Positions 13,672-21,009 of a DNA stretch of 21,009 nucleotides are shown here, one piece after another. The DNA is taken from positions 1 to 21,009 of the forward strand of contig DFEL01000084.1 in assembly GCA_002369055.1 (NCBI GenBank). The letters run 5' to 3'. The position numbers and the translations under genes are program-made. Origin of the DNA: Cyanobacteria bacterium UBA3803 (GTDB lineage Bacteria > Cyanobacteriota > Vampirovibrionia > Gastranaerophilales > Gastranaerophilaceae). Position 1 is the stretch's first letter, and every line of letters starts with the position of its first letter. The notes below the pieces were generated by a model. The model was given only the letters and a program-made list of their open reading frames with translations, had not been told where the DNA came from and searched no databases.

Positions 13672-14370
13672 ATGGTAGATATCGAAAATACAAAACAAAT
13701 AAAATTTTTATCAAATGCCGTATATGGTCTTTTTAGAATACTGGAAAGAATGATACACATAGAAAATATAAACTATCCTCAACAGGAAAACAAAGTTATA
13801 TTTGCAATGTGGCATGCCAAACAATGCTCTCTGCACGGAATACCATTTGAAAAAAGAAAAAACGTAAACATTTTAATAAGCAGATCCGGAGATGGTGAAA
13901 TTATTGCACAAGTAGTTCACAAGTGGGGATTTAGTACAATAAGAGGCTCTCAGGACAAAGGGACAAGAAAAAAGGGCGGCGTCAGATCCACAATGGAAAT
14001 GATAGAAAAAATTAATGAAGGACAAAATGTTGCAATAATGGTCGACGGACCTGCCGGACCTTTACACGAAATAAAAAACGGAGTTATTAAAGTTGCAAAA
14101 CATACAGGCGGTGCAATAATACCTATGACTTGGTATTCGCCTAATAAATCGCTGCTTAAACTTCCTAGTTGGGATAGGTTTGAAATTCCAATGGGATTTA
14201 CAAAATTAGTAAATTTATATGGAGATCCAATTTATGTTCCTGAAAACAGTACTCCAGAAGAAGATAAACAAATAAAAGAGCAACTAAAACAGGCTCTCCT
14301 CGATTTAGATAAAAAAGCACCGGAAATATTTAAAGAAGCCTATAAGAAGAAGAAAAAAAATGAAAAATAA
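13672..14370 (+). CDS. DUF374/LPLAT-family acyltransferase
   Basis: A 232-residue protein of the DUF374 group of lysophospholipid acyltransferase-like enzymes, thought to act on lipid A or phospholipid acyl chains at the inner membrane. Visible motifs: MWHAKQ (46-51), SRSGDGE (70-76), RGS (91-93), VDGPAGP (124-130), NGVIKVAKHTGGAIIP (136-151) and WDRFEIP (167-173). The C-terminus is a run of Lys residues. No clear ribosome binding site precedes the ATG, which lies 31 bases after the kinase gene. It overlaps the next gene by 11 bases. The exact acyl donor and acceptor cannot be told. Confidence 0.85.
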   Translation: MVDIENTKQIKFLSNAVYGLFRILERMIHIENINYPQQENKVIFAMWHAKQCSLHGIPFEKRKNVNILISRSGDGEIIAQVVHKWGFSTIRGSQDKGTRKKGGVRSTMEMIEKINEGQNVAIMVDGPAGPLHEIKNGVIKVAKHTGGAIIPMTWYSPNKSLLKLPSWDRFEIPMGFTKLVNLYGDPIYVPENSTPEEDKQIKEQLKQALLDLDKKAPEIFKEAYKKKKKNEK

Positions 14371-15172
14371 TATAAATCTGATGGCTGTACAAATGTCATC
14401 AGAACTTGGGGAAAAAGAAAAAAATATAAATAAAGTTAAATATTTAATCGAAAGTAATATCCGACCAAATACGGATATCATTATTTTACCTGAAGTTTGG
14501 ACTGTCGGATGGGCTTGCAAATATTTTGAAAACTCAGCAGAAGATATAGAAAACAGTAGCGTAATAAAATTTCTGTCAAATTTAGCTATAAAACATAACG
14601 TAAACATCATCGGCGGCAGTTTTATTTCAAGAAAACACGACAAATTACACAATACATGTCCTGTTATCAACAGAAAAGGTGAACTTGTTGCCACTTATGA
14701 CAAATGTCATTTATTTTCATATTACGGGGACACCGAAGGAAGCATTGTAGAAAAAGGAACAAACCCAGTTATCGTAAATATTGAAGGGATTAGAACAGGG
14801 TTGAGTATATGCTATGATATAAGATTTCCTGAACTATACCGTTCTTACGCATTAAAAGGTGTTGATTTAATGATAAATGCAGCCGCATGGGGAATAAAAA
14901 AAGAAATTCCATGGGTTTCAATGACACACTCAAGAGCGGTAGAAAATCAATGTTATTTCGTAGCACTTACACAATCAGGTGCAATAGAAAACGGTGATTA
15001 TAATTTAGGAAAATCATTTATAATCGACTATAAAGGTGGCAACCTTGCCGAAATAACACAAGGCGAAGGTGCAATTTTTGCTGAATTGGACTTTAACGAA
15101 CAACAATTATTCAGAGAAAAATGTACAGTATTAAAAGATATTCATGAAAAATATGAGGTTAGGGAAATATAA
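14360..15172 (+). CDS. Nitrilase-superfamily carbon-nitrogen hydrolase (omega-amidase-like)
   Basis: A 270-residue amidohydrolase with the Glu-Lys-Cys triad: Glu45 in ILPEVW, Lys115 in YDKCHLF and Cys151 in SICYDIRFPELYR. The start overlaps the preceding gene by 11 bases, inside its Lys-rich end, where the purine-rich run AAGAAGAAG acts as ribosome binding site. The length and motif wording resemble Nit2/omega-amidases and YafV/MtnU-type enzymes that hydrolyse alpha-keto acid amides such as 2-oxoglutaramate; other amides are possible. It is cytoplasmic with no signal peptide. It sits between an envelope acyltransferase and a peptidoglycan peptidase, which gives no clear metabolic link. Confidence 0.88.
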   Translation: MKNNINLMAVQMSSELGEKEKNINKVKYLIESNIRPNTDIIILPEVWTVGWACKYFENSAEDIENSSVIKFLSNLAIKHNVNIIGGSFISRKHDKLHNTCPVINRKGELVATYDKCHLFSYYGDTEGSIVEKGTNPVIVNIEGIRTGLSICYDIRFPELYRSYALKGVDLMINAAAWGIKKEIPWVSMTHSRAVENQCYFVALTQSGAIENGDYNLGKSFIIDYKGGNLAEITQGEGAIFAELDFNEQQLFREKCTVLKDIHEKYEVREI

Positions 15173-15173
15173 A

Positions 15174-16532
15174 ATGAAAAGAATATTTTTAACATTAATT
15201 ACATTACTTTTTGCACAAAATTTTGTAATGGCAAATGATAGCCTTATGGTAAAAAACATATTAAAATATACTAAATTACCAAAAGGCACCGTATCATTAT
15301 CAATAAAAGAACTTGAAACAGGTAAAATTATAAAAGAAATAAATTCTGACGTACAAATATCACCTGCTTCAACACAAAAAATACTGACCTATTTTGCTTC
15401 TGAAAGAGTGCTGGGTAAACACTACAACTTTTCAACAAGTTTATACAAAACTAAAAATGGAGATTACTATATACTACTTGGAGCAGACCCATATCTGACA
15501 AACAAAGACTTAAATGAATTAATTTCACACATAAAATTACCAAAAGACAGCACATTAAAAAATTTATATATAGATGACACAATACTTGATAACAATAACT
15601 GGGGTGAAGGTTGGCAATGGGACGATTGCTTAAATCCGCTGATGCCGAAATTCAGTTCATACAATATAGACAAAAACTTATACACAATTGTCATTACACC
15701 AACTAAACCGAACAGTCCGGCAGACATTTTTACAGACATATTTTACCCAACTGCCTTCATAAATAAAACTCTGACATCGTTTAACACAAACAACGTAAAA
15801 ATAACAAAAGAAGACAATGATATTTCTTCAGACGCACTTACCGTAAGCGGAGAAGTAGCAAAAACTGTAAAAATAAAAATACCCGTAAATTATTTGAGAA
15901 GATATTTTATACTAAGACTGGACGATGCTTTTGCCGAAAATAATATTGTTTATACAGGCAAATATAACAGAGCAAAATTACCTAAAAACGCTGAATTAAT
16001 TGCTAAAATAGAACATCCGATGAGCAATGCAACCAAAGATATTTTAAAAAATAGCAATAACCTTGTAGCAGAAACAGTTTTTAAACTTGCAGGCGGCAAA
16101 TATGCAAATAACTCAGGTTCACATTCAAACGCTATGGCTATGTTTAACAACTACTGCCAAGAAAATAAAATAGACTGCTCTAATATCAGACTAACAGATG
16201 GAAGCGGTGTTTCAAAAAATAATCTTGTCACTGCAAATTTTATGACCGACTTTTTAATTACAACAGCAAATAACTATGTTTATGATGAAATAAAAACTCT
16301 ATTTGCAACAAGCGGAGAAGGGACATTAAAAAACAGAATGCCAATGCTTAAAGATAAACTTTACGCAAAAACAGGTACTCTTTCAAATATAAGCGGCATA
16401 ACCGGCTATCTTGAAGCAAAAAGCGGAAAAATCTACGCTTTTGCAATATATGAAACAGACGGAAAATCAACAGAAAGCTCAAAAAAATTATTTGAAGAAA
16501 TTATACTTAGAGAACTGTACAACAAATATTAA
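15174..16532 (+). CDS. dacB: D-alanyl-D-alanine carboxypeptidase/endopeptidase (PBP4, family S13)
   Basis: A 452-residue penicillin-binding protein of the DacB type, which trims D-Ala from, or cleaves cross-links in, peptidoglycan. The start is set at the ATG at 15174, giving a clean signal peptide (MKRIFLTLITLLFAQNFVMA) and lying one base after the nitrilase stop; the in-frame ATG at 15144 would place charged residues ahead of it. Active-site motifs: STQK (Ser66, Lys69) in SPASTQK, SNN (294-296), and KTG (399-401) in YAKTGTLSNISG. The large insertion domain between the first two motifs is typical of S13 enzymes. Its stop codon overlaps that of the facing pheA gene. Confidence 0.92.
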   Translation: MKRIFLTLITLLFAQNFVMANDSLMVKNILKYTKLPKGTVSLSIKELETGKIIKEINSDVQISPASTQKILTYFASERVLGKHYNFSTSLYKTKNGDYYILLGADPYLTNKDLNELISHIKLPKDSTLKNLYIDDTILDNNNWGEGWQWDDCLNPLMPKFSSYNIDKNLYTIVITPTKPNSPADIFTDIFYPTAFINKTLTSFNTNNVKITKEDNDISSDALTVSGEVAKTVKIKIPVNYLRRYFILRLDDAFAENNIVYTGKYNRAKLPKNAELIAKIEHPMSNATKDILKNSNNLVAETVFKLAGGKYANNSGSHSNAMAMFNNYCQENKIDCSNIRLTDGSGVSKNNLVTANFMTDFLITTANNYVYDEIKTLFATSGEGTLKNRMPMLKDKLYAKTGTLSNISGITGYLEAKSGKIYAFAIYETDGKSTESSKKLFEEIILRELYNKY

Positions 16533-17392
16533 AAAATAGGCTTATATTTTGCGTATGACCCAACAAATCTGAAGAAATTTGATTTTTCTTGTATTTCATA
16601 GACAGCATTCTTTACGATTTCATCTTTAACATGCCCGTCAAAATCAACATGGAAAACATATTCACCAAATTTTGTCTTAGACGGACGAGAATCAATATAT
16701 GAAAGGTTAATGCTATACTTTGAAAAAATCTCCAAAACTTCAAGTAAAGCACCCGACTTATTTTCTGTTGAAAAAGCAATACTTGTTTTATCATTACCTG
16801 TCGGTTCAGTTTCAAAATCACCTATTAATGCAAAACGAGTTTGGTTAGTAGGGTCATCATTAATATTTTCACAAACAATATTTAAATTGTATAACTGAGC
16901 AGTTTTTTTACTCCCTATTGCTGAATAAGTCAAATTATATCCATCAAGCGAACGTGCGGCATCGGCAGTACTCGAAGCCTTAACTATTGCCAAATTCATA
17001 GGAAGTTGCGTTGAAATAAAATTATGACATTGTGCTAAAGCCTGCGGATGAGAGATAACACCCGTAATACTATAAAGCTCTGTAACTTTTGAAAGCAAAC
17101 AATGATTTATAGGCACAATCACTTCGGATAAAATTCTTATATTAGGATTTTTTGTTGCAATCAGAGTATCACTTGATTCTCTTACAGTACCTTCCACTGA
17201 ATTTTCCAAAGGAATCACGCCTACGGTATTAGGATTTTCATCAACAAAATTAATAACCCTGCTAATCATATTTAACGGTTCTTCAGCAGGATAAAAATCA
17301 TACATATCAAGAAATTTGTCTTTTGCCATCTCACAATAAGAACCACCCGGTCCTAAATATGCAATTCTCATAACTCCTGATAAAAAATTCAT
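16529..17392 (-). CDS. pheA: Prephenate dehydratase
   Basis: A 287-residue monofunctional prephenate dehydratase that turns prephenate into phenylpyruvate for phenylalanine synthesis. The catalytic domain (about 8-190) has GPGGSYCEMA (14-23), VIPLENSVEGTVRESSDTL (59-77), SHPQALAQCH (114-123) and the catalytic-type NQTRF (183-187, Thr185). An ACT domain (about 203-280; DSRPSKTKFGEYVFHVDF) is expected to bind phenylalanine for feedback. The start at 17392 is chosen over the internal Met at 17371 because AAGGAG (complement of 17401-17406) is spaced 8 bases from it. There is no chorismate mutase domain. It is transcribed divergently from the mutase-pheT pair. Confidence 0.94.
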   Translation of the reverse strand: MNFLSGVMRIAYLGPGGSYCEMAKDKFLDMYDFYPAEEPLNMISRVINFVDENPNTVGVIPLENSVEGTVRESSDTLIATKNPNIRILSEVIVPINHCLLSKVTELYSITGVISHPQALAQCHNFISTQLPMNLAIVKASSTADAARSLDGYNLTYSAIGSKKTAQLYNLNIVCENINDDPTNQTRFALIGDFETEPTGNDKTSIAFSTENKSGALLEVLEIFSKYSINLSYIDSRPSKTKFGEYVFHVDFDGHVKDEIVKNAVYEIQEKSNFFRFVGSYAKYKPIF

Positions 17393-17420
17393 TGATAAAT
17401 CTCCTTGTTTTGTTTATAAT
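17392..17420 (+). promoter_or_regulatory. Promoter of the phosphomutase-pheT unit
   Basis: TTGATA (17392-17397) and a perfect TATAAT (17415-17420) are exactly 17 bases apart. The -35 abuts the start codon of the divergent pheA gene. The predicted start is near 17427, leaving a very short leader that is little more than the ribosome binding site GGAAGGGA (17428-17435). Confidence 0.6.
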
Positions 17421-17447
17421 TTTAACGGAAGGGATGAAAAATGGCAA
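17419..17447 (-). promoter_or_regulatory. Promoter of pheA, overlapping the divergent promoter
   Basis: On the minus strand TTGCCA (17442-17447) and TAAAAT (17419-17424) are exactly 17 bases apart. This -35 lies on the first codons of the phosphomutase gene, and the -10 shares two bases with the TATAAT of the opposite promoter. Both polymerases cannot occupy the site together. Confidence 0.5.
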
Positions 17448-18826
17448 ATATAAAATTTGGGACTGATGGCTGGAGAGCAATAACAGGAGAAGAATTTAAT
17501 TCTAAAAATGTTTCTTTGGTATCAAATGCAATCGCAAAATATATATATGACAACTTTGGACAGAATAAGAAAGTTATAATAGGCTATGACCCAAGAAATC
17601 AAGCCGATGTACTGTCAAAATTATGTGCAGATATACTTGTACAAAAAGGGTTTTCAGTTTTATACAGTAAGAATGTAATACCAACTCCTGTTTTGGCATA
17701 TAATGCAAAAATATTAAACGCTTGTGCCATAATGTTTACTGCAAGCCATAATCCTCCTGAATATTTAGGTTTAAAGTGGATTCCTGATTATGCAGGGCCT
17801 GCAACAAGCGATATTACTGACGAAATTGTCGGCAATATTGGCAAAAGCATTGAAAACAGCCTTGAAGGGTCATTTGAGTATTATGATTTTTCAAAAAAAT
17901 ATTTTGAACATATAGAAAGCCTAATCAACTTTGATAAAATAAAAAAAATGAATACCAACATAATTTTTGACGGATTGTATTCTGCAACAATAGGATATTT
18001 TGACAGAATATTGAAAAATAATGGTATAAAATTTAAAAGTATTCACATGAAACATGATGTAAATTTTGGCGGAGGAATGCCTGAACCTAAACCAAAATAC
18101 ATGCAAGAATTAATTTCAATGATAAAAAATGGAGTTAATTCTGTTGGTTTTGCAAATGACGGAGATGGCGACAGATTTGGTGTAATTGATGAAAAAGGTA
18201 ATTATGTTACTCCAAATGAAATTATTGCAATACTATTAATACATCTTTCAAAAAATAAAGGTTACAAAGGTTCTCTTGTAAAAACAGTAGGTGCAAGCAC
18301 TCTGCTTGACATAGTTGCTGAAAAGCTAAATGTCGAACTGATTGAAACAGCAGTTGGCTTTAAGCATGTAGGCGAAGCAATGAGAAAATATAATCCGATT
18401 ATTGCAGGTGAAGATTCAGGCGGACTTTCAATTCAAGGACATATTCCCGAAAAAGACGGTATTCTGGCAAATTTATTAATTCTTGAAGCAATGGCCTATG
18501 AAAATAAAAAGCTAACTGAACTTCAAGAAGATTTGCATAAATTTGCCGGCAAAAAGTTTTTTAATGACAGAATTGATAAAAAATTAGAAAATCAGGAACA
18601 AGTTTCAAAAGCACTTGATAATGCGGAAAAATTAAAAGAACTCGGTAATTATAAAGTTACACGTATAAACAAAATTGACGGTGTAAAATTGTATTTTGAT
18701 GACGGAAGCTGGATTTTGGTGCGTCCAAGCGGAACTGAACCGTTATTAAGAATTTACATTGAATGTGACAGCACGGAAAAAATAGAAGAATTTAAGGAGA
18801 ATATAGAAAATGCAAGTATCGCTTAA
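17441..18826 (+). CDS. Phosphoglucomutase/phosphomannomutase family protein
   Basis: A 461-residue alpha-D-phosphohexomutase that moves phosphate between C1 and C6 of a sugar. The phosphoserine loop is TASHNPP (Ser102), the metal loop DGDGDR has Asp240/242/244, the sugar-binding loop is GEDSGGLS (323-330), and the phosphate-binding loop is RPSGTEPLLR (428-437). The GEDSGG loop and overall length agree with enzymes of the glucose/mannose type rather than phosphoglucosamine mutase GlmM, but substrate preference cannot be fixed from motifs. GGAAGGGA supports the start. Its last 17 bases overlap the start of pheT. It could supply glucose-1-phosphate or mannose-1-phosphate for glycogen or surface sugars. 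Confidence 0.92.
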   Translation: MANIKFGTDGWRAITGEEFNSKNVSLVSNAIAKYIYDNFGQNKKVIIGYDPRNQADVLSKLCADILVQKGFSVLYSKNVIPTPVLAYNAKILNACAIMFTASHNPPEYLGLKWIPDYAGPATSDITDEIVGNIGKSIENSLEGSFEYYDFSKKYFEHIESLINFDKIKKMNTNIIFDGLYSATIGYFDRILKNNGIKFKSIHMKHDVNFGGGMPEPKPKYMQELISMIKNGVNSVGFANDGDGDRFGVIDEKGNYVTPNEIIAILLIHLSKNKGYKGSLVKTVGASTLLDIVAEKLNVELIETAVGFKHVGEAMRKYNPIIAGEDSGGLSIQGHIPEKDGILANLLILEAMAYENKKLTELQEDLHKFAGKKFFNDRIDKKLENQEQVSKALDNAEKLKELGNYKVTRINKIDGVKLYFDDGSWILVRPSGTEPLLRIYIECDSTEKIEEFKENIENASIA

Positions 18827-21009
18827 TTGGTTGAAAGAATTTGTAGATTTAGAAGGCATTGACGAAAAACAAATTGCCCATGAATTAACTATGAGTGGTT
18901 TGGAAGTAGAAGAAATAGAATATTTAAAACCTCAATTCTCAAATATAATTACGGCAAAAATTGAAAAAATTAATAACCACCCTAACGCTGACAAACTTCA
19001 TCTTGTTGATGTAAACACAGGTAGTGAAGTAAAAACAGTTGTTTGCGGGGCACAAAATATTCAAGAAGGACAAATTATTCCTTATGCTTCAGTTGGTTCA
19101 AAAGTTTTAGACAGAAAAACAGGAGAACAATTTACTCTCACACCTGCAACAATAAGAGGGGTAGAATCACAAGGAATGTTATGTTCATCTGATGAACTTG
19201 GATTAAGCGACAGAAACTATCAAGAAGAAGACGGAATACTAATTTTAAATAGATTTTTAGATAATGTTGAATTAGGCAAAAAACTTGAAGATGTATTAAA
19301 TTTAGAAGAAGATATTATTTTAAATGTTGCACCTACTGCAAACAGAGGCGACCAAATGTCCGTAATTGGTGTTGCTCGTGAACTTTGTGCAATATTCGAC
19401 AGACATTTAAAATATTCTCCGCTTGAAGCAACCGTAGAATATGGAAATGACGGTTTTGAAGTTGAAATAAAAGATAAAGATGTATGCAAATACTATTCAA
19501 TAGGTCTTTTAAGCGGAGTAAAAATAAAAAAATCACCTGACTGGATGCAAAAACGCCTTGTTTCCTCAGGAATAAGAGCAATAAACAATGTTGTAGACAT
19601 TACAAACTATGTTTTATTAGAACTTGGAACTCCGCTACACGCATTTGATAGAGATAAATTAAACAACTATTTATGCGTAAGACGTGCAAATGAAGGTGAA
19701 ACTCTTGTAACACTGGATGAAGTTGAAAGAAAATTAACTCATGACAGCGTATTAATAGCAACAAAAGAACATCCTGTATGTTTAGGCGGTGTATTTGGCG
19801 GTGCAAACTCTGAAATAGATGATAATACAACATCTATTGCTTTAGAAGCAGCATACTTTACTCCTGCAACAAACAGAAAAAGTGCAAGAAGCGTTGGTTA
19901 TCGTTCTGAAGCAGGTGCCAGATTTGAAAGAGGTATTGATATAGGTGCAGTTAAACAAGCACTTATGAGAGCAATGCAATTACTTGTTGAATACGCAGAT
20001 GCAAAAGTTGAAGGTGTAGTACAAACAGGTAACGACAAAAATGAAATTGAGCCTATAACTTTAAGATTTTCTGAAATAAAAAGAATTTTAGGAATTGAAG
20101 TTCCAACAGAAAAAGCACTTAACATTTTAGAAAAATTAGGCTTTAAAATTTTAGGTAAAAATGAAATTGCAGCAAAAATTGAAGTGCCTTCATACAGAGT
20201 TGACGATGTATATCGAGAAATTGACTTGATTGAAGAAATTGCAAGAATTAACGGATATGAACAAGTACCTCCTACACTACCTGCAAAAAATAATGTAGCA
20301 GAAATAACATTAGAAGAAAAAACTATTGCAAATATCCATTATTTAATGCGTTCTTGTGGCATGAACGAAATTGTTACAACATCATTAATAGGTAAATCCT
20401 TACTGGACAGATATATGATGACTTACAACGAAGAACAAGCAGTAAAAGTTGCAAATGTTGCAAGCGAAGAATACTCAATGCTTAGACAAACTCTGGCAGC
20501 AAATGTTTTAGATTGTTTTAAAAATAACTGGGATAACGGACAAAAAAATTATTGGGTATATGAAATAGGCAGAAGTTATTTTAAAGACCACGAAACAACA
20601 CAAAAAGATTCAGGTGTAACTGAGGTTAAAATGCTATCAGGTATTTTGTCTGGAAATATTGAAAATTCAAAATGGCAACAAGCACAAAAAGTTGATTTTT
20701 ACACAATAAAAGGTATTTTTGAAAAATTATTATCAAGTTTAGGACTTGAATCAAGAATTTTAATAAATGCTTGCGAAGATATTAATTTTATGCACCCGTA
20801 TAAAACCGCTAAATTAGTTATGCTTGGTAAACAAGCAAAAGATATAGGTTTCTTCGGACAAATTCATCCGCTATTGAAAGATAAAATGAAATTAAATCAA
20901 GATGCATATTTGTTTGAAGTAAATTTGGATGCTATATTGTCTTGTGTTCACGAAAATATACCACACTTTAAACACTTACCTCAATACCCTGAAGTACAAA
21001 GAGATATGG
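18810..21009 (+). CDS. pheT: Phenylalanyl-tRNA synthetase beta subunit, 3' end outside the window
   Basis: About 733 residues of an expected 800 are visible; the frame runs off the right edge. The start ATG at 18810 lies inside the end of the mutase gene, with AAGGAG (18794-18799) ten bases upstream. Domains in order: a short N-terminal helix (QVSLNWLKEFVD), the tRNA-binding OB fold (about 39-150, HPNADKLHLVDV and CGAQN), the B3/B4 editing region with NRGDQMSVIGVARE and NNVVDITNYVLLELGTPLHAFD, the SARSVGYRSEAGARFERGID segment, B5 and the catalytic-like core. The last residues seen, YPEVQRDM, are the beginning of the C-terminal FDX-ACB anticodon-binding domain. It pairs with PheS, which is not adjacent here, as in Cyanobacteria. 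Confidence 0.95.
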   Translation, partial: MQVSLNWLKEFVDLEGIDEKQIAHELTMSGLEVEEIEYLKPQFSNIITAKIEKINNHPNADKLHLVDVNTGSEVKTVVCGAQNIQEGQIIPYASVGSKVLDRKTGEQFTLTPATIRGVESQGMLCSSDELGLSDRNYQEEDGILILNRFLDNVELGKKLEDVLNLEEDIILNVAPTANRGDQMSVIGVARELCAIFDRHLKYSPLEATVEYGNDGFEVEIKDKDVCKYYSIGLLSGVKIKKSPDWMQKRLVSSGIRAINNVVDITNYVLLELGTPLHAFDRDKLNNYLCVRRANEGETLVTLDEVERKLTHDSVLIATKEHPVCLGGVFGGANSEIDDNTTSIALEAAYFTPATNRKSARSVGYRSEAGARFERGIDIGAVKQALMRAMQLLVEYADAKVEGVVQTGNDKNEIEPITLRFSEIKRILGIEVPTEKALNILEKLGFKILGKNEIAAKIEVPSYRVDDVYREIDLIEEIARINGYEQVPPTLPAKNNVAEITLEEKTIANIHYLMRSCGMNEIVTTSLIGKSLLDRYMMTYNEEQAVKVANVASEEYSMLRQTLAANVLDCFKNNWDNGQKNYWVYEIGRSYFKDHETTQKDSGVTEVKMLSGILSGNIENSKWQQAQKVDFYTIKGIFEKLLSSLGLESRILINACEDINFMHPYKTAKLVMLGKQAKDIGFFGQIHPLLKDKMKLNQDAYLFEVNLDAILSCVHENIPHFKHLPQYPEVQRDM

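Noticed and set aside
15144..15173. Upstream ATG for dacB
   Set aside because: It would overlap the nitrilase gene and put ten extra residues before a clean signal peptide.
15678..15686. Perfect DnaA box TTATACACA
   Set aside because: A single copy inside the dacB coding region with no neighbouring boxes; expected by chance in A+T-rich DNA.

Overview
The window is about 70% A+T and densely packed with genes. It encodes ordinary bacterial housekeeping proteins, with TGG for Trp and stops that are almost all TAA (none of those I checked is TGA). A Ycf23/DUF561 protein, a family otherwise typical of Cyanobacteria and plastids, appears together with a VKOR-DsbA fusion, a FliO-like protein and no photosynthesis gene. 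This suggests a non-photosynthetic relative of Cyanobacteria (Melainabacteria/Vampirovibrionia, for example gut Gastranaerophilales). The assignment is an inference from protein families, not from a marker-gene search.

Layout: 1-626, the 3' part of an unrecognised + gene. 627-894, an intergenic region with a two-sided terminator, a possible minus-strand small RNA with a C-rich anti-Shine-Dalgarno-like stretch, a Fur-like palindrome and the promoter of the next operon. 895-4924, a tight + operon ppiC-like / aminopeptidase P / TrmH-type rRNA methyltransferase / dnaA, ended by a strong terminator shared with the facing ycf23-like gene (4975-5808, minus). 5984-6631, a secreted HtrA-like protease without PDZ domain. 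It converges, through a terminator that holds its stop codon in the loop, on a minus-strand gene for a 134-residue protein carrying eight ETAG repeats (6671-7075).

7193-10242 is a minus-strand unit lysC / VKOR-DsbA / queH. 10374-12276 is a second minus-strand unit fliO-like / neuB-like / kdsC-like, linking nonulosonic-acid synthesis with a flagellar export protein. Divergent from it are a sensor histidine kinase (12354) and a cluster of DUF374 acyltransferase, nitrilase-superfamily amidohydrolase and PBP4-type DD-carboxypeptidase (13672-16532). The cluster converges on pheA with overlapping stop codons. pheA and a phosphoglucomutase/phosphomannomutase gene are divergent from overlapping promoters. 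pheT follows the mutase gene and runs off the right edge.

Most content is core metabolism, envelope and translation. The parts least explained by known families are the ETAG repeat protein, the possible small RNA at 652-824, the altered DNA-binding signature of DnaA, and the SAF-less NeuB next to a KdsC-type phosphatase and FliO. No tRNA, rRNA, CRISPR array, insertion sequence or phage gene was seen.
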